Source: Plenodomus lindquistii
Lineage: Eukaryota; Ascomycota; Dothideomycetes; Pleosporales; Leptosphaeriaceae
Reading direction: 5' to 3'
NCBI GenBank assembly: GCA_025504975.1
Contig: JANUWI010000013.1
Location: 992,001 to 1,056,000 of the forward strand
DNA: 64,000 nt
Shown here: piece after piece, positions 43,756 to 56,040 of the stretch
Layout of the letters: each line of letters begins with the position of its first letter
Numbering within the stretch: the first letter of the stretch is position 1
Made by a program: the position numbers and the translations under genes
The notes under the pieces: generated by a model
Told to the model about the DNA's origin: nothing
What the model saw: only the letters and a program-made list of their open reading frames with translations
Databases searched by the model: none

Positions 43756-46039
43756 TCAGTCTCCACCTAGCCGACCCCACATGTCGATGCTCAATCCTGC
43801 AGGTTTCTGCACCGTAGGAAGTACGAGCATCTCCGAATTGGTGGCATCAAAGTCATTGCCGCTCATCTACAGCGAGTTGAAAGTCCCAAATTCCATTGGC
43901 TCCGCAGTGAACATCTCACTTCCTTCATCATCTTGCACGAAATCTCGAGGTTGACCCATGGTGTGACCATTCGCATGCATGTTGTCGACTCTTTTCAGAA
44001 TTTGTGTCACAATGAGTGGAGGCTCTTCAGGGCGTCCTAGTGCCTTTTCCCGGGCGGTCCAAGCCTGCAGCACTAGGCCCTGTGAAGATCTTGACGAAAG
44101 GGTTCTTTTGCTTATCCATAGGATTGTCTTCGTTAATCCAGTCCAGGAAGCGCGCAGAACAGCTTTCGCTCATAATCCGCCATGCCTCTAAGGCATGATC
44201 TCCGAGCGGCCGTCACTTCAGACCTTCCACGAGGTGTACGTATGCAGGAAACGGGAAATGGAGGTAGTTGAGCTAACGATACCCTTTAATTATCGAAGAT
44301 TCCATCAGTCGTGTGTCGCACTCGAGTATGTGCATTGCGCAAGAGATGGCGGCATCCCGCAGCGTATCTGTAGGCTGCCCGCTTACAAAAGCTGCCAAGT
44401 GATGGGTGAAGTGTGCTTTCGTGAGTGAGACGCGCGCCATCCATATGGTCATGTAGTGAATAGGATTGTCCAGGTCACACTTACTGAGGTATTGCGTTTC
44501 GATCGTTGACTCTAGTGTCTGTAGATCATGGGCTCCGGACAGCGCATCGGAGCAAGAATTCCTCGCGATTGGCTTCAGCGCAGGATTAACAAAGTCCAGA
44601 TGAGAGTGCTCGTTCCGGACACCATCTCCAATCTTACTACGTACAACAGCGAATAGTGCTTCTGATGTTTGGGTATACACCAATGGTAGGCGTTTCATTT
44701 CTGCTCGAAGGTCAAAGTCATTGACATCCAATGGAACCTTGCAACCCCAGGTCGGTATCAGATTGCTCGTCTTGAGGTCCGTCACTTCTGCGATCCGCGC
44801 GTCGAAGAGTACCATAGACCACCAAAGTCTTCGGCGCATCTCAGCCTCGAGAATACCGTGTCTGCAGTTCGTTGCTTCATTGTGTATGCCCATTCGTTGC
44901 GCATTTACCAAAGAATTTCCCAGCAGAGACGAGAGCGCCCGTGGGTCTGTGTCGGGCTTGATGGTGTACTAGATAGATCAGCTACTTGTCAAGCTAGCGA
45001 CAGAGTGCTTCTTACCAGGTAGAGATGAAAGGCGGTCAAACAGTCTAGAAGTTCGCAGTTTAGCAAAGCTTCCCTAGTCCCAAGCTGGAGCCTTCGTAGG
45101 ACATCCTGTCTTGGGGTGCCAAATAGAGCCTCGCACTCTAATTGGTTGAGACTGAAAACGGCGATACAATATATGGCGAACATGAGCGCCTCGAGTAGTG
45201 GGCTAATACTTGTCACATCTCCAGCAGCATCTATAATGCGTTTTTGAAGAGTCGGAGGATGCGTGACTTTCAGTAGCGGATTCACATTATCAACATACAG
45301 TTGCCAAAGTTTGAAGATGCGAGCCTAATCGGGATGCAAAGTCGAAAGGTCGATGTTGACGTTGCGGCCACAGAACAACAGGTGCTCGTTGTTGTGGTAG
45401 ACTGAGTCCCATGCGTTCTTGATATCAACCTGATGTAGTACATATGACGATGTGTCGCTGTCATGGCCTTCTCCATCGCTTTCAAAGCTGTCGTAGTTTC
45501 GATCTTCGTTCTAAGGTTGTCAAGTACAGATGCAATGCCCTTCGATTCATCGCATACCAGAAATTCCTGAACGAATCAGCACCTGCTTAGAACAATGATT
45601 CAGTCACACAATCTTACTTGGCTCGAAAGTAAGGGCTTTCAGGGGCTGGTTTCCGTGACGGAGCGCCCACATCTTCAGCTTCGTCTGCTCCCTGATACTC
45701 AGTTGTTCTAGGGCCCGCACTAGGGCCCGCACTGGATTGAGCCACGTCTGAAGAGCCATGGAGTGGCTCGAACTGAACATTGTTCTTCCTCAATAACCCT
45801 TCGTAGTGGCGAAGACGGTCCAGCAAGTCTCGCTCCGGAAAACGCCGTCGTCGCTAGCGTGGGACGAGCGAAGCCGACACGCACTGAGCACCAGTCGGAC
45901 TGCAATTGGCGCATGGCGATTTTCGGTCACACTTTACTTTCCTCTGTTGGCACAGAAGACATGCAAGTACCACGCTGGGGTTTGGCGGCGACTGAGAGTG
46001 GGGGGTTGGCGCCAGTGTTTTGGTCTGACGTCGACGCAT
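43756..46039 (-). pseudogene. Zn2Cys6 transcription factor, multiply disabled
   Basis: Reading on the minus strand, a fungal binuclear zinc cluster (C-x2-C-x6-C-x5-C-x2-C-x6-C, CLLCQQRKVKCDRKSPC onward) is followed by a coiled linker (FPERDLLDRLRHYEGLLRKN). Then comes the fungal regulator middle region, with LFKLWQ-type and MRRRLWWSMVLFDARI blocks, and a C-terminal part. In-frame stops lie at 45854-45856, 45325-45327, 44273-44275, 44213-44215 and 43867-43869, and coding sense resumes after each. By family pattern they derive from CAG, CAG, TGG, CGA and CAG, i.e. each is a transition. Frameshifts lie near 45500 and 44078. Introns still look normal (one after FRAK, one after FHLYL). The neighbour on the other side of its promoter is an equally broken MFS transporter. 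Confidence 0.85.
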
Positions 46040-47195
46040 TTGACGGCATCAGAGCGATCAAGACGCTGTATTCGCGTGGGATCTAGGGATGATGTATGGT
46101 TATAGGTTAGGGCGAGCAGAAGCTGAAGGCAGAAGGTAGAAGAGGCCTGAGGAGCGTGGGCAGGCAGCAACCCAAAACACAGCCGAAGGTGGGTTATTTC
46201 CGAAAGTGTTGGCCCTCTTCAGCCCTCGTTGATGCGCAGCACATCAAACTCGTCACGATAGACGTTCGTGACCACCTCGTAGCTAAGCTCTTCAAGCTAT
46301 TGTGATATCTTGGCAACAAGACACGACGCGTCCACCTGCCTCCTCCACGTGCAAAGTTGCGGGTGTGCTTATGTAACTTCATCGCGCTAGGGTATGTAAG
46401 ATGCACATATAATGACGTCATGCCTGGCTGGACGCCTTGTGTGACTCGGCAGACATTTTGTAGATAATTACGTGATGTTCCTGTTCTCAGATGCCCCGAA
46501 TGTTAGCATGGCCTTCCACCTATCGACGTTTTGATCGGAGAATCGACTTACAGTGGACGTTGCCATGGCATCTAAGAGCCACTGAACTTTATTGACTGTC
46601 TTCGCTATTGCGATGACTGTTTGAGCTTGGGAACTGCCGGCGAAGTCGTCGACTTCAGACCTGCGTCCAGGAGCCTGATGCGGCACTGCGTTGGTAAAGT
46701 TTGACCTAACAGACCTCCAGAGTTCACGGTCGCTGCAATGACTACTGAGCTTAGCGATTGGTTCCTGTTATCTGGATGGCGCAGCTGGTGTATACATCCA
46801 TTGAAACTCTTGTAGACCCCTAAAACCATACTGCACCTCAAGATTGCCTCGAGGTAGGATATCCTCTCTGTCTTCCCAATACTTTGATCTTCGTCTACCT
46901 ATCTTGCGGAATTTTGCCAGCTCCCAGCTGCAGTAACACACTCAATCAGGCGGAAGTTTGGCGAGGCGATAAGGCAAGCGACCGTTCTGGCTTTTCTACC
47001 ACCCGATGATAGAAATCCCCGGTCGGCCCCTTTGCCTGCCGAATACTGTGAACAGCAGCATCTTCTCATTATGAGCGAATACAAGACTCCGAGAGTCTCG
47101 TTATAAGAGCTAGCCTTGGCCATGTCGTCAGCATGGATCACTCGATACATCACCACCTTTCTCCCCATCCTTGATACTCCATAGCTTTACAAAAC
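46040..47195. other. Divergent promoter region between two pseudogenes
   Basis: Shared upstream region of the broken regulator (minus) and broken MFS gene (plus). Minus-strand frames at 46468-46841 and 46899-47168 look faintly protein-like but cannot be assigned. Confidence 0.4.
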
Positions 47196-48956
47196 ATGAC
47201 TTCGTCAAAGTCCACCCGAGCCTCAGTCGAGCAGCAACGCACAACAACATCCGAGTCTCTATGTTCTGATGCGAAGCCAGAAGTTGAAAACATTCCTGTC
47301 GCACCCGAAGACGAGTACGCAGATGCAGAGCAAGACTACGACCCGAAATCGCCCAAAATTTTGGTTTATCATTCGTTCCGTCTACTTTAGTTTCTTCCTC
47401 GTCGCCTTGGACCGCATGATCGTGGCGACTGCGATCCCATCCATCACCAATACGTTTGACTCCATCGAGGACATTGGATGATATGGTAGCTCCTACATGC
47501 TTACATGCGCCATCTTCAATCTTGTATACGGCAAACTATACCAATTGTACAATACCAAGTGGACCTACCTTGTTTCCATCGTCGTATTCGAGGCGGGTAG
47601 CGTATTGTGTGGTGCTGCGCCCAGCAGCTCAGCTCGTAAGTATCTATCTCTCATTGTATCCGCAAACACTAACATCAACAATTCAGTCATCGTCGGTCGC
47701 GCCACCGCAGGTATCGGAGCTGCAGGCATAGGCTGCGGAGCTATCATGGTCACCATTCCTCTTGCTCCTCTCCGTAAACGTCCAGTCTGCACATCCTTCT
47801 TTGGTATGGCTTTTGCTGTCTCCTCAGTCCTTGGACCCCTCGTTGGCGGCACGTTCACCGACAGCGCGTCCTTGACCTGGCGTTTCTGTTTCTACATGAA
47901 CGTCCCCATCGGCGCTGTCGCATTCGCGGCCGTCTTCTTCCTACTCCATTTGCAGTCTGCTACCAAGGAGAGGCTATCTCTTGTTGGCCAGGTCAAGCGA
48001 CTGGATCCCCTTGGCTTGTTGTTCTTCACCCCATCCATGGTCTGCGTCATTCTAGCCCTACAATGGGGCGGTACCACCTATGCATGGTCAGAGCCAAGAA
48101 TCGTTGGCCTACTTGTCACTTTCGTGGCCACCTTCATCGCTTTCCTCGTAGTCGAGTACAAGATACCTGACACAGCTATGGCACCCCCGCGAGTCGTGCT
48201 GAATCGATCAGTTGGTGGCGCGATGATCTTCGTCTTCTTGATGTCTGGCAGCATGATGAACGCAGTCTACTACATCGCGATCTGGTTCCAGGCTACTCAG
48301 GGGCAGTCCGCTAGAGAAGCCGGTATCCGCACGGTTCCACTGGTCTTATCGCTCGTCCTTCGTGGCATATTCAGTGCATTCATTACGCAGAAGATTGGCT
48401 ATTACGTTCCTGCTATGTTGATCACGCCTGTCATTGCCGCCATTGGAAGCGGCGTACTATCGACACTTACACCGCGCGCTAGTTCTGCAAAGTGGATTGG
48501 TTTCCAAATGCTCTATGGTGGCGGTCTTGGTATCGGCGCGCAGGTGGCAAACTTGGCCACTCAAGTTGTTCTACCACGCAAGGATGTCGCACTGGGCTCA
48601 GTGATGATGTTTTCATGCAACAATTGGGTGGCTCCATTTTTCTGGCCGTTGGACAGAACATTTTCTCACGCCAACTTGTCACCAGACTGACAGGAATCGC
48701 AGGCCTAGACACGACAGCAATAATCAATACAGGTGCGACAGACTTACGCAAGATGGTGCCGGCAAATGAGATAGATACAATCATTGGCTTGTACAGTTAA
48801 GCGCTCACGCGCGTGTTCATTCTGTCCGTGGCGCTCAGCACGTGCATGATCGTTGGAGCGTTGATGGTGGAATGGAGAAGCATTAAAACACCCGGGAATC
48901 CAGGTACTCAAGGCTCGGGAAATGACATGGAGAAAGGCACGAAGATCGAGAAGTAA
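47196..48956 (+). pseudogene. MFS drug:H+ antiporter (DHA2/14-spanner type), multiply disabled
   Basis: An acidic N-terminus (from the ATG at 47196) and a run of membrane helices show the 14-spanner MFS family: FFLVALDRMIVATAIP (TM1, motif D1), YGSSYMLTCAIFNLVYGKLY, GRATAGIGAAGIGCGAI and SSVLGPLVGGTFTD (the motif-C equivalent). One normal intron (47636-47686) is spliced in frame. Lesions are a one-base shift near 47355, TGA at 47479-47481 where the family has Trp, a one-base deletion near 48620, and TAA at 48798-48800 where Gln is expected. The last helix and a polar tail end at 48956. The body otherwise reads as a well-kept transporter. Family members export toxins or drugs; no transport is expected now. 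Confidence 0.85.
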
Positions 48957-49151
48957 ACTAGAGCCGCGAGGCAATCTTCAAGACATACAGCACATGGATA
49001 TTCTCGGCAAAATCTTGGAGCATGTCAAGCATGTCAGAAGATTGAATCGTAGATGCACATCTCAACTCAGTGTTTGTTCAGATGTGCGTTCTCTTGCATA
49101 TTGATGGGTCCAGGAGTTTTGACGTGCTAATGAGTTGGCTTTTCGCAGATT

Positions 49152-50386
49152 TTAACGTTCAGTGCTGACACTCGCCCGACGAACAGCTTCGTGGCTGCCC
49201 TCTGAATCTGAGCCAAGCAGTGCACTCTCCTCATCTGGTTTGTTCTTCTTGGCCACAGCTGCTGCACGTGGCTTTTGCAACGCACTCCACAGCGTGCTTG
49301 CAATCACGATCGCACCCCCGAACATACTCCAACCGCCTGGGATGACACCCCAGATACCCCAATCGAATGCAAGAGCGAAGATGACCTGTACGTACAGCAT
49401 GCTAGTCGCCTTGCTGCTTTTATCAAGTTGAAGACCTGCAGTCAGCAGAAATTGGAGGATGAATCCAAGCACGCCCATTGCGACAAGCAGTATCCAGTCC
49501 CGTGCAGCTTGCGGCTTCTGGAATCCAATGCCTGGAATCGCGAGAAGTGCAATAGTGGAGCCTATCGTTGCGATTAAAGCGAAGTAGTTGACGGACATCA
49601 ATGCGTGCGCCCGATTGCCAATGACGCGTATCATGGTGTATGCTCCAGAAGCTCCAGCGACACCCAAGATAGACACCAGGATGGCAATGAAGCGCTGCGC
49701 TGGCGTAACTTTGTCAATAATAGACGGTTTCTTGGGATGAATCTCATCGTTCACTTCGCCGAATAGCCATGGCGGATGCGCAATGATAATAACTCCCATG
49801 AGGGCGACCAGTCCGGCTATCAATTCCTTTCGGGTGAAGGCTTGACCTAGGAATACCGAGCACAGCCAGGCAGTGACGATTGGAACCAAGAAACGGAATA
49901 CGGTCGCCTCGGCCAAAGGCAGATAGTGGACAGAGTCTGCATTCGACGATGAGTATAGTCACGTTCTTGGGGAGGGCGTGTGACTCACAGTACAAGCAGT
50001 AAAGACCGCCAAAGCCAAAGGATGCGCGCAAGAGCAGCCACCCTCGCACACTGCGAGCACCAAGTGGAAAATCAGGGACGTTCGTCCACCACATGTATGC
50101 GCTACTCAAGATGAATGTTATGCCCATTCGTGCGACGATTACCTGTGGTGGTCGGTAAGCTACTCTTTTCTAGAAGCATCGAAGTTTTACGTACCTGGAA
50201 AGGATGGAACTTTGTCTCACCCTGCTGGAGATATCTTGCCATGGCATCCATAGAGCCGCCAACGAATTCAGCACAGAGGATCAGACATGCTCCTTTGTTG
50301 TCGTTCCACATCGATCGCCGCATGTTGGATTTTGACTGCTGAGAACTTTGTGCTTCAGGCTCTGTGTTGACAGCTTCATACGACAT
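49152..50386 (-). CDS. DMT-superfamily (EamA) membrane transporter
   Basis: Three minus-strand exons, 50195-50386, 49989-50142 and 49152-49936, give 376 residues with consistent phases and good splice sites. About ten hydrophobic helices form two EamA-like halves. The first starts after GACLILCAEFVGGSMDAMARYL and the second around PAQRFIAILVSILGVAGASGAY. LPLAEATVFRFLVPIVTAWL marks the conserved centre of the first half. The polar C-terminus is Ser/Glu-rich and presumably cytosolic. Relatives carry nucleotide-sugars, amines or metabolites; the substrate is not predictable. Intact despite the pseudogenised MFS transporter adjacent (convergent with it). Confidence 0.88.
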
Positions 50387-51357
50387 GTTAAAAACAACGC
50401 AAACTGAAATTCAGCGCACGACCTGAAGTAGTCACAGGACTCCGGTGTCCAAGTTGTGGGGGATTGCAGCGAAGAGCTTGCTTAGGACCCGCTTTTCGGC
50501 ATCCTCACCGGAAACTATTCCGCTTATGTTGACAGAGGTCAGACGACACCATCATCTGCATGCAACTTCCTTTGCACACTTGTTAGACTTTAGTATATGA
50601 ACATCAACGAAGCTTTGAGAGCGCTCATGTGCTGTGCATTTTGAAGCCCCTCTGCACGCGGGATCGTCGGCCATCCATCACAGCGGGAGAAGAGGCGTAC
50701 TATACGGTAGACGGGATAATCATATGCAGTCAGACGTACAGTACGCACGAACACTTTGTATACAAGCATTGCAGTGACTGATCGAAGAACTCAAGCTCAT
50801 TGTTTCTTCCGTTCAAAAGTGCCTCAAGTTAAAGGCACAGCCGAACGGGTTTTGCTTGAGAAGCCTTGAGCTCGATCGCTCGTCGCGACATCTTTGGGAC
50901 ACATCTTGCCATTTGATCTGAATGGCGTCTCAGGCACGGTTTCCATGCAAGTGTTTCCTGGAGGATCCAGATGAGTTAATAAGCACGAGTAAGAGTCCTC
51001 GGCGCGCTCTCCCCGAAGGATGTCTGCCAAGATTCATCATTGGTGACTAAGCACACTGCTGATTGGTTGATCATCGTCGACGTCCGAACGCATCCCGTAC
51101 ACGACTCAACATCCATGGAACAACATGACCCACTGGCGGCTCCGACGGCCTCTTCCGCGATGGCGCCTCAGCCCAATGGAGTGACAACAACTTTTTGCTG
51201 GGGACATCCCACTTGGCTGCTCAGGGTCGTGCGATAGTTGACTCCATCTGCGTGTCGCGCCGAGAGCGTTATCTACTGACAAAATGCATGCGAAGATGGC
51301 GACAATCGTCTTCCACGTGTGCGAAGATTTTCGTCTGCACTCCCAGTATTTGGCATC
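50387..51357. other. Divergent intergenic region
   Basis: Upstream region of the DMT transporter (minus) and P450 (plus). No coding frame with features; a possible non-ATG upstream extension of the P450 frame (from 51319) is not counted. Confidence 0.45.
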
Positions 51358-53091
51358 ATGACGGCGAAAGAATTCGTTCCATCGGCTGGTCTACCACCAC
51401 TTACCGTTCGCGCTGCCCTTGGAATTCTTGGTGTTTGGCTGGCCTACAAGCTCGTGGAAGCTCTCTACAACATCTCGCCGTTACATCCGTTGAGTGGTAT
51501 CCCTGGACCTAAACTGGCAGCTGCCACGTACCTGCCGGAATTCTACCACGACGTGATCAGATTCGGCGGCTATACGAAGGAGATAAGCAAGCTCCACAAG
51601 CAATATGGTGAGTTGCAGACCGCGTTATGCATAAGGGTTGTTTCTGATCGAGAATAAGGCCCAATTGTACGCATCAATCCAAATGAAGTGCATTGTAATG
51701 ATGTGAGCTTCTCCGACGAGATATACTCTGTGGGTGGTCGAAAGCGCGACAAGCCTTTACACCAGATCAACGGATCAGCGTAGGTGCCACCTGAAAGTAT
51801 CATGATGCGAATTGGAATTCTCTGACGCGTGTTCATAGGCTGGGACAAGCAGGTTTCGGTACCGTAGACCATGACCTCCATCGACTGAGACGCATCCCTC
51901 TGGCCAAATTCTTCTCACGTGCCATGATCACGCAACTTGAGCCCGAGATCCATGGTTTAGTGCAGAAACTTTGTGACAAGCTACTGGCGCAATCTGGAGA
52001 CGGCAAGGTCTTCGATATCACAATGGCATACAGCTGCTTCACGTCCGATGCCATTTCTGGCTACTGCTTTGGCGATTCATTTGGATTGCTAGATCAGAAA
52101 GGATGGTACCCTAACTTCCGTGAACCAACTCTTTCAATCCTACGGCCCGTCTTCATCTTCCGCTTCTTCCCGTGGACCAAGGCTAGTGCTGGGCTTGGCA
52201 AGTATGTAGTCGACTACATGCCTAAAGACGTCGGGCTGCTAGTTCGTACACTTCAAATTGACATGCCCAACCGCGTCCTCAAGGCAAAAGCTGACTTGGA
52301 TGCTGGTATCGAATACGAACGACCCACGATCTTTGGTTCACTGCTGCGTTCAGATTTGGATCTCCTAAACAAAGAGCCGCAGCGTCTAGCTGATGAAGCT
52401 GCAGCCGTTGTGGGTGCAGGAACAGAGACTACTAGCTGGGCTCTATCTGTCATCACCTACCATCTTTTGACAATGCCCGCCATCTTAGAGAAACTCACCC
52501 GTGAGCTCCAAACTGTGGTGGAAAACTCAAGGCAGCTGCCCGCATGGCCGATTCTTGAAACTCTTCCATATCTCGGAGCTGTCATACAGGAAGGGTTGAG
52601 ACTATCCTACGGTGTCTCCAGTCGCACGGCACGTATTCCAACCGAGGAAAACCTATTGTATCGCGGAGAGTGGAACAAACGATCCGTCACATACGTAGTT
52701 CCTCGTGGTTATGCTGTAGGGATGTCGGCGTTTGTGACTCATCATGATGAGAAGGTATTCCCCGATTCCACGTCATTCATTCCCGAACGGTGGTTGGACG
52801 AGAAAAACCAGCGTAGGAAGGACGTTGAACGCGGAATGCTTGCCTTTTCCAAAGGAAGTAGGTCTTGCTTAGGCATGAAGTAAGTCTGCCTCTCCGTTGA
52901 AGCGTGCCCTTACTAATATTTGGTGTAGTCTTGCTTTATGCGAACTCCATCTATGCCTTGCCGGTCTCGTACTACGCGTACTACCGCATATGCGCCTTTC
53001 TGACACAAACGAAGACGACGTCCGATATCATCATGACATGTTTGTGCCCTGCACCAAAGACAATAGGGGCGTACGTGTGGCGATCGAATGA
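51358..53091 (+). CDS. Cytochrome P450 monooxygenase
   Basis: Four exons, 51358-51607, 51659-51779, 51839-52879 and 52929-53091, give 524 residues with every phase consistent. The ATG at 51358 is the first in frame. An N-terminal hydrophobic anchor (LTVRAALGILGVWLAYKLVEALY) is followed by the proline hinge SGIPGPKL, then GPIVRINPNEVH. The I-helix GAGTETT (about 315), ExxR in QEGLRLSYG (about 374), PERW in FIPERWL and the haem loop FSKGSRSCLGMN (Cys about 467) are all present. The last intron falls right after the haem Cys. It is an ER-bound oxygenase of the fungal secondary-metabolism or detoxification type. The substrate is unknown, and its partner regulator and exporter may be the broken genes next door. 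Confidence 0.95.
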
Positions 53092-53675
53092 GATACATAC
53101 CAGACGGGCTTGAGCGATGCGCGGCCAAATCACTTTCGCTCGCTGCAATTGTCACTCTAGTCTTGAAAGAAAATCCTTCCTGATCTTCAACACACATGGT
53201 TGACAATACCATTGCTACGGGGTCGTGGAATGTTCGACACATGGGCAGCCCTTTCTTGACCGTTGGGTATCGCATTCAGGATTGACGTGGGGGATCGCCG
53301 ATCACCAAATTCAATGCCATCGTATCCTGTACACAGTCACCACTGGTCATAGCTGCTCAAAGCTAGCAAGGGGCTAATTGAATTCCCACCAATCCGCAAG
53401 TCCCTCAACACAGTAGTCATTGGCATTCTTACGTTGTCTAAGCGAGCAATTACTCGTAACTTCGACAGCTCTTTGCTAGTGTTGAGCAGCTATCACCAGT
53501 CATACGGCACTACACCATAATACTCGACACAACATGGTTAGAATTTTTGGGCGTGATCCCAAAACGTGTTTGATCAAGTTTTTACGGATATCAGCATCCG
53601 GGCGCGTCCTGGACACGAGTCATGTACGCGCATTGAACTCTCGGATATGACATTACAAAAGCGGTCATCGCTTTC
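53092..53675. other. Intergenic stretch, nothing recognised
   Basis: 3' flank of the P450 gene up to the inverted repeat. Short featureless frames. Confidence 0.45.
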
Positions 53676-53891
53676 GTACTACACCCCCATCCCCTGCTCG
53701 GGTGCCTAGCGTAAAATACCCCAACCTCAGCAGCTAAGTGGTCAGATAGCTGCTCACAGGCCACATAACAGCGATTTATACATTTAGAGCCTCTTTTAGT
53801 ACTATTCTGGACCAAAAGGGGGCTTTGCCATTGGCTGCTTAGATCCACTTCACCACGCTAGGCACCCGAGCAGGGGATGAGGGTGTCGTAG
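53676..53891. repeat. Inverted repeat with 37-bp arms (possible MITE-like element)
   Basis: Arm one (53676-53712) and arm two (53855-53891) are reverse complements with about 34 of 37 matches, separated by 142 nt of non-coding sequence. A second small inverted pair, GGACCAAAA (about 53811) and TTTTGGTCC (about 53895), brackets the second arm. No transposase frame and no clear target-site duplication are visible. It could be a non-autonomous element or a transcribed hairpin. Confidence 0.6.
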
Positions 53892-54369
53892 TGTTTTTGG
53901 TCCAATATCGATGACCCATTGTTTTGTGCATTCTATTCTGTTTGGGATGCGCTCCGCGATGTCACGCTTGGCAACAGTGCGTTCACCTAGTGGCCGTTGT
54001 ATGTCGCCAATTTGGAGCGGCTGCACCGGCACATCTTATAAGCGGGTCCAGGCACAGCACCAGTGGTGCATTGGAGCGCATAACAAGGCTCACAGGATGC
54101 AATGCAAAAATGTTCCCTGAAGTCTTAGGTAGTCTCTGCTCTGGCGCATGGATTTCGCAGCTGTCTTAGGCAGGCCTTGTCTCTGGTTCAAACTCTGGGC
54201 TCCTGCGCGACAAATTTTGACTCCATAATAAAAACGCACGGAGATGGGAGACCGCCATGGAAATGGCTTTTCCCCGTCTGTTTGACTATCCTTTTATGTG
54301 GAGGCACTCCCCAGGCACGCGACACTCGCAACTCCAGGTCACTCCCCACAGACTAGCACGATTAATGAC
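53892..54369. other. Intergenic stretch upstream of the rhodopsin-domain gene
   Basis: Nothing recognised apart from presumed promoter sequence. Confidence 0.45.
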
Positions 54370-55716
54370 ATGTCCACACCGGGGGCAATCGATCTCAGCG
54401 AGACAATTATCGCGCCGGATGGCTTACCTCTGGCCATACTGATCATCTCCTCCGTTTTCTGGATCTTTTCAGCCATCACTGTGTCTCTCCGGACATATAC
54501 TCGGCTAGTGAAAGAGACGTTTGGGCTGGATGATGCTTTCATCATCGCTGGTACGGTAAGTAAGGCCCAAATCCTAGTGTCGAGCATTGCACGGTGGAGG
54601 TTGACCGAAGCTCTTGTAGATCGTGTACACAGTCGCCACCGGCCTCGCAATATATGGTGTACTGGTCGGCCTCGGGAGGCTTCAAGATGACCTGAACCCA
54701 TGGCAAAGCGCCGAAGCTATGAAGTACTACATAATCTGGATCTTGACATACGTGCTCGCTTTGGCAACGGTCAAGTCGTCCATCTGCATCACCATAATGC
54801 GCATTGCGTCTACCAATTCTAGTCTTCGCATTACCGTTCATATCCTCTTGGGCATCACATGGGCCTCATTCTTCGTCACCTTTATCGGTACCTTGGTGTA
54901 TTGCCGTCCTATACGAGCCATTTGGCTGCCCCAGCTCATACTTAGCGGAGAAGGTACGTGTGCCTCCGTGGCGACCTTCGTTATCATTGGCCATGTCGCT
55001 ACGGTCTCGACGATTATCACGGACCTTGCTCTCGTGGTTGTCCCGGCTATCATATTGTGGAATACACAAATGAAGAAGCAAGCGAAGCTACAAGCATTTG
55101 GTCTGCTGTCATTCGCTTCGATGTAAGTCTCTCGAGCATCTACTTCGACAAACAGCTGTTTGTCAGCTGTTTGGCTCAAGTTCTAACAACTCGGCAGTGC
55201 ATCAATCATTACAATGGTCCGCATACCGTACGTCAATAAGTTTGAGGGGATGACAAATTTACAATGTACGTTTTCCTTCTTTGGAGATTCCAGTAGATGC
55301 TAATGTCTGTACTAGTTTGGGTGGCGCACACAATGCTTTGCTCAAACATTGAAACTGGGGTGGCCTGCATTGCGTCCTCAGTGCCTTCGTTACGAAAGTT
55401 CAGAAGGGAACACGGTGTCGGCAGCTCAGGTCCTAGTAAAAAGCGGACAGCGCCGCCGCACAGTAACAAATTCTTCACTGTCGGCAGCCAGCCGCGCCGT
55501 GGTCCCACCGATGGAGGTTTCAGCTTGAACAGCGTGCATCCCGGGAGATCTGAAGACAATTGGGAGAGGCTGCACGATGGTGCATCTGACCAGAGTGGGA
55601 TAGCTATTGCATCTCGCAGCATATCGCAAGATATTCAAACATTCGATTTCGAATTGAAGGACTTGCGAGATGAGCAAAGTATGTACCACACTGGCGTACC
55701 TGCTAGGCAAATTTAA
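54370..55716 (+). CDS. Fungal rhodopsin-domain integral membrane protein
   Basis: Four exons, 54370-54555, 54620-55122, 55198-55265 and 55316-55716, give 385 residues in consistent phase. Seven hydrophobic segments match the fungal rhodopsin-like domain: LAILIISSVFWIFSAITVSLRTYTRL, then the FGLDDAFI hallmark before the first intron, YYIIWILTYVLALATVKSSI, LRITVHILLGITWASFFVTF, and the conserved CRPI after FIGTLVY. The N-terminus is short and outside. The C-terminal 110 residues are polar, Ser/Arg-rich and probably cytosolic. Members resemble PTH11-type receptors but lack a CFEM domain here. They are thought to sense surface or plant cues; the ligand is unknown. Intron 2 contains a perfect AAACAGCTGTTT palindrome, of no evident meaning. 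Confidence 0.88.
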
Positions 55717-56040
55717 GCATATTCTCGAACCCGCCACTTTGCCCAAATGGAGGACCATACATGAAGTCACCGCCATAAACTATGGAATGTTCATCTTTGT
55801 TAACACTACATGGATTGAGATACTTGACATTCGAGTGAAGTGTAGCTTTCTCGGCCCTTTCAATCTGCAGAGTATCCGTTGTCAGCCAATCAGAAGCCCA
55901 GTTGGTGTTCGGCTAGTCTAAATTAGCGCCATCGCTAGAATTGTGCCAGGGCTGTCAGGCCACCCCACGTACAGCTACACCAACCTTACGTCGCATCACT
56001 GTAAATCATCTACAACCACCCAACTTACGGCCCGTCCACG
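55717..56040. other. Short intergenic region
   Basis: 3' end of the rhodopsin-domain gene and promoter of the ribokinase gene; nothing else seen. Confidence 0.5.

Noticed and set aside
55150..55161. Perfect palindrome AAACAGCTGTTT as a possible regulator site
   Set aside because: It lies inside an intron of the rhodopsin-domain gene and a 12-bp palindrome is expected by chance in a window of this size.
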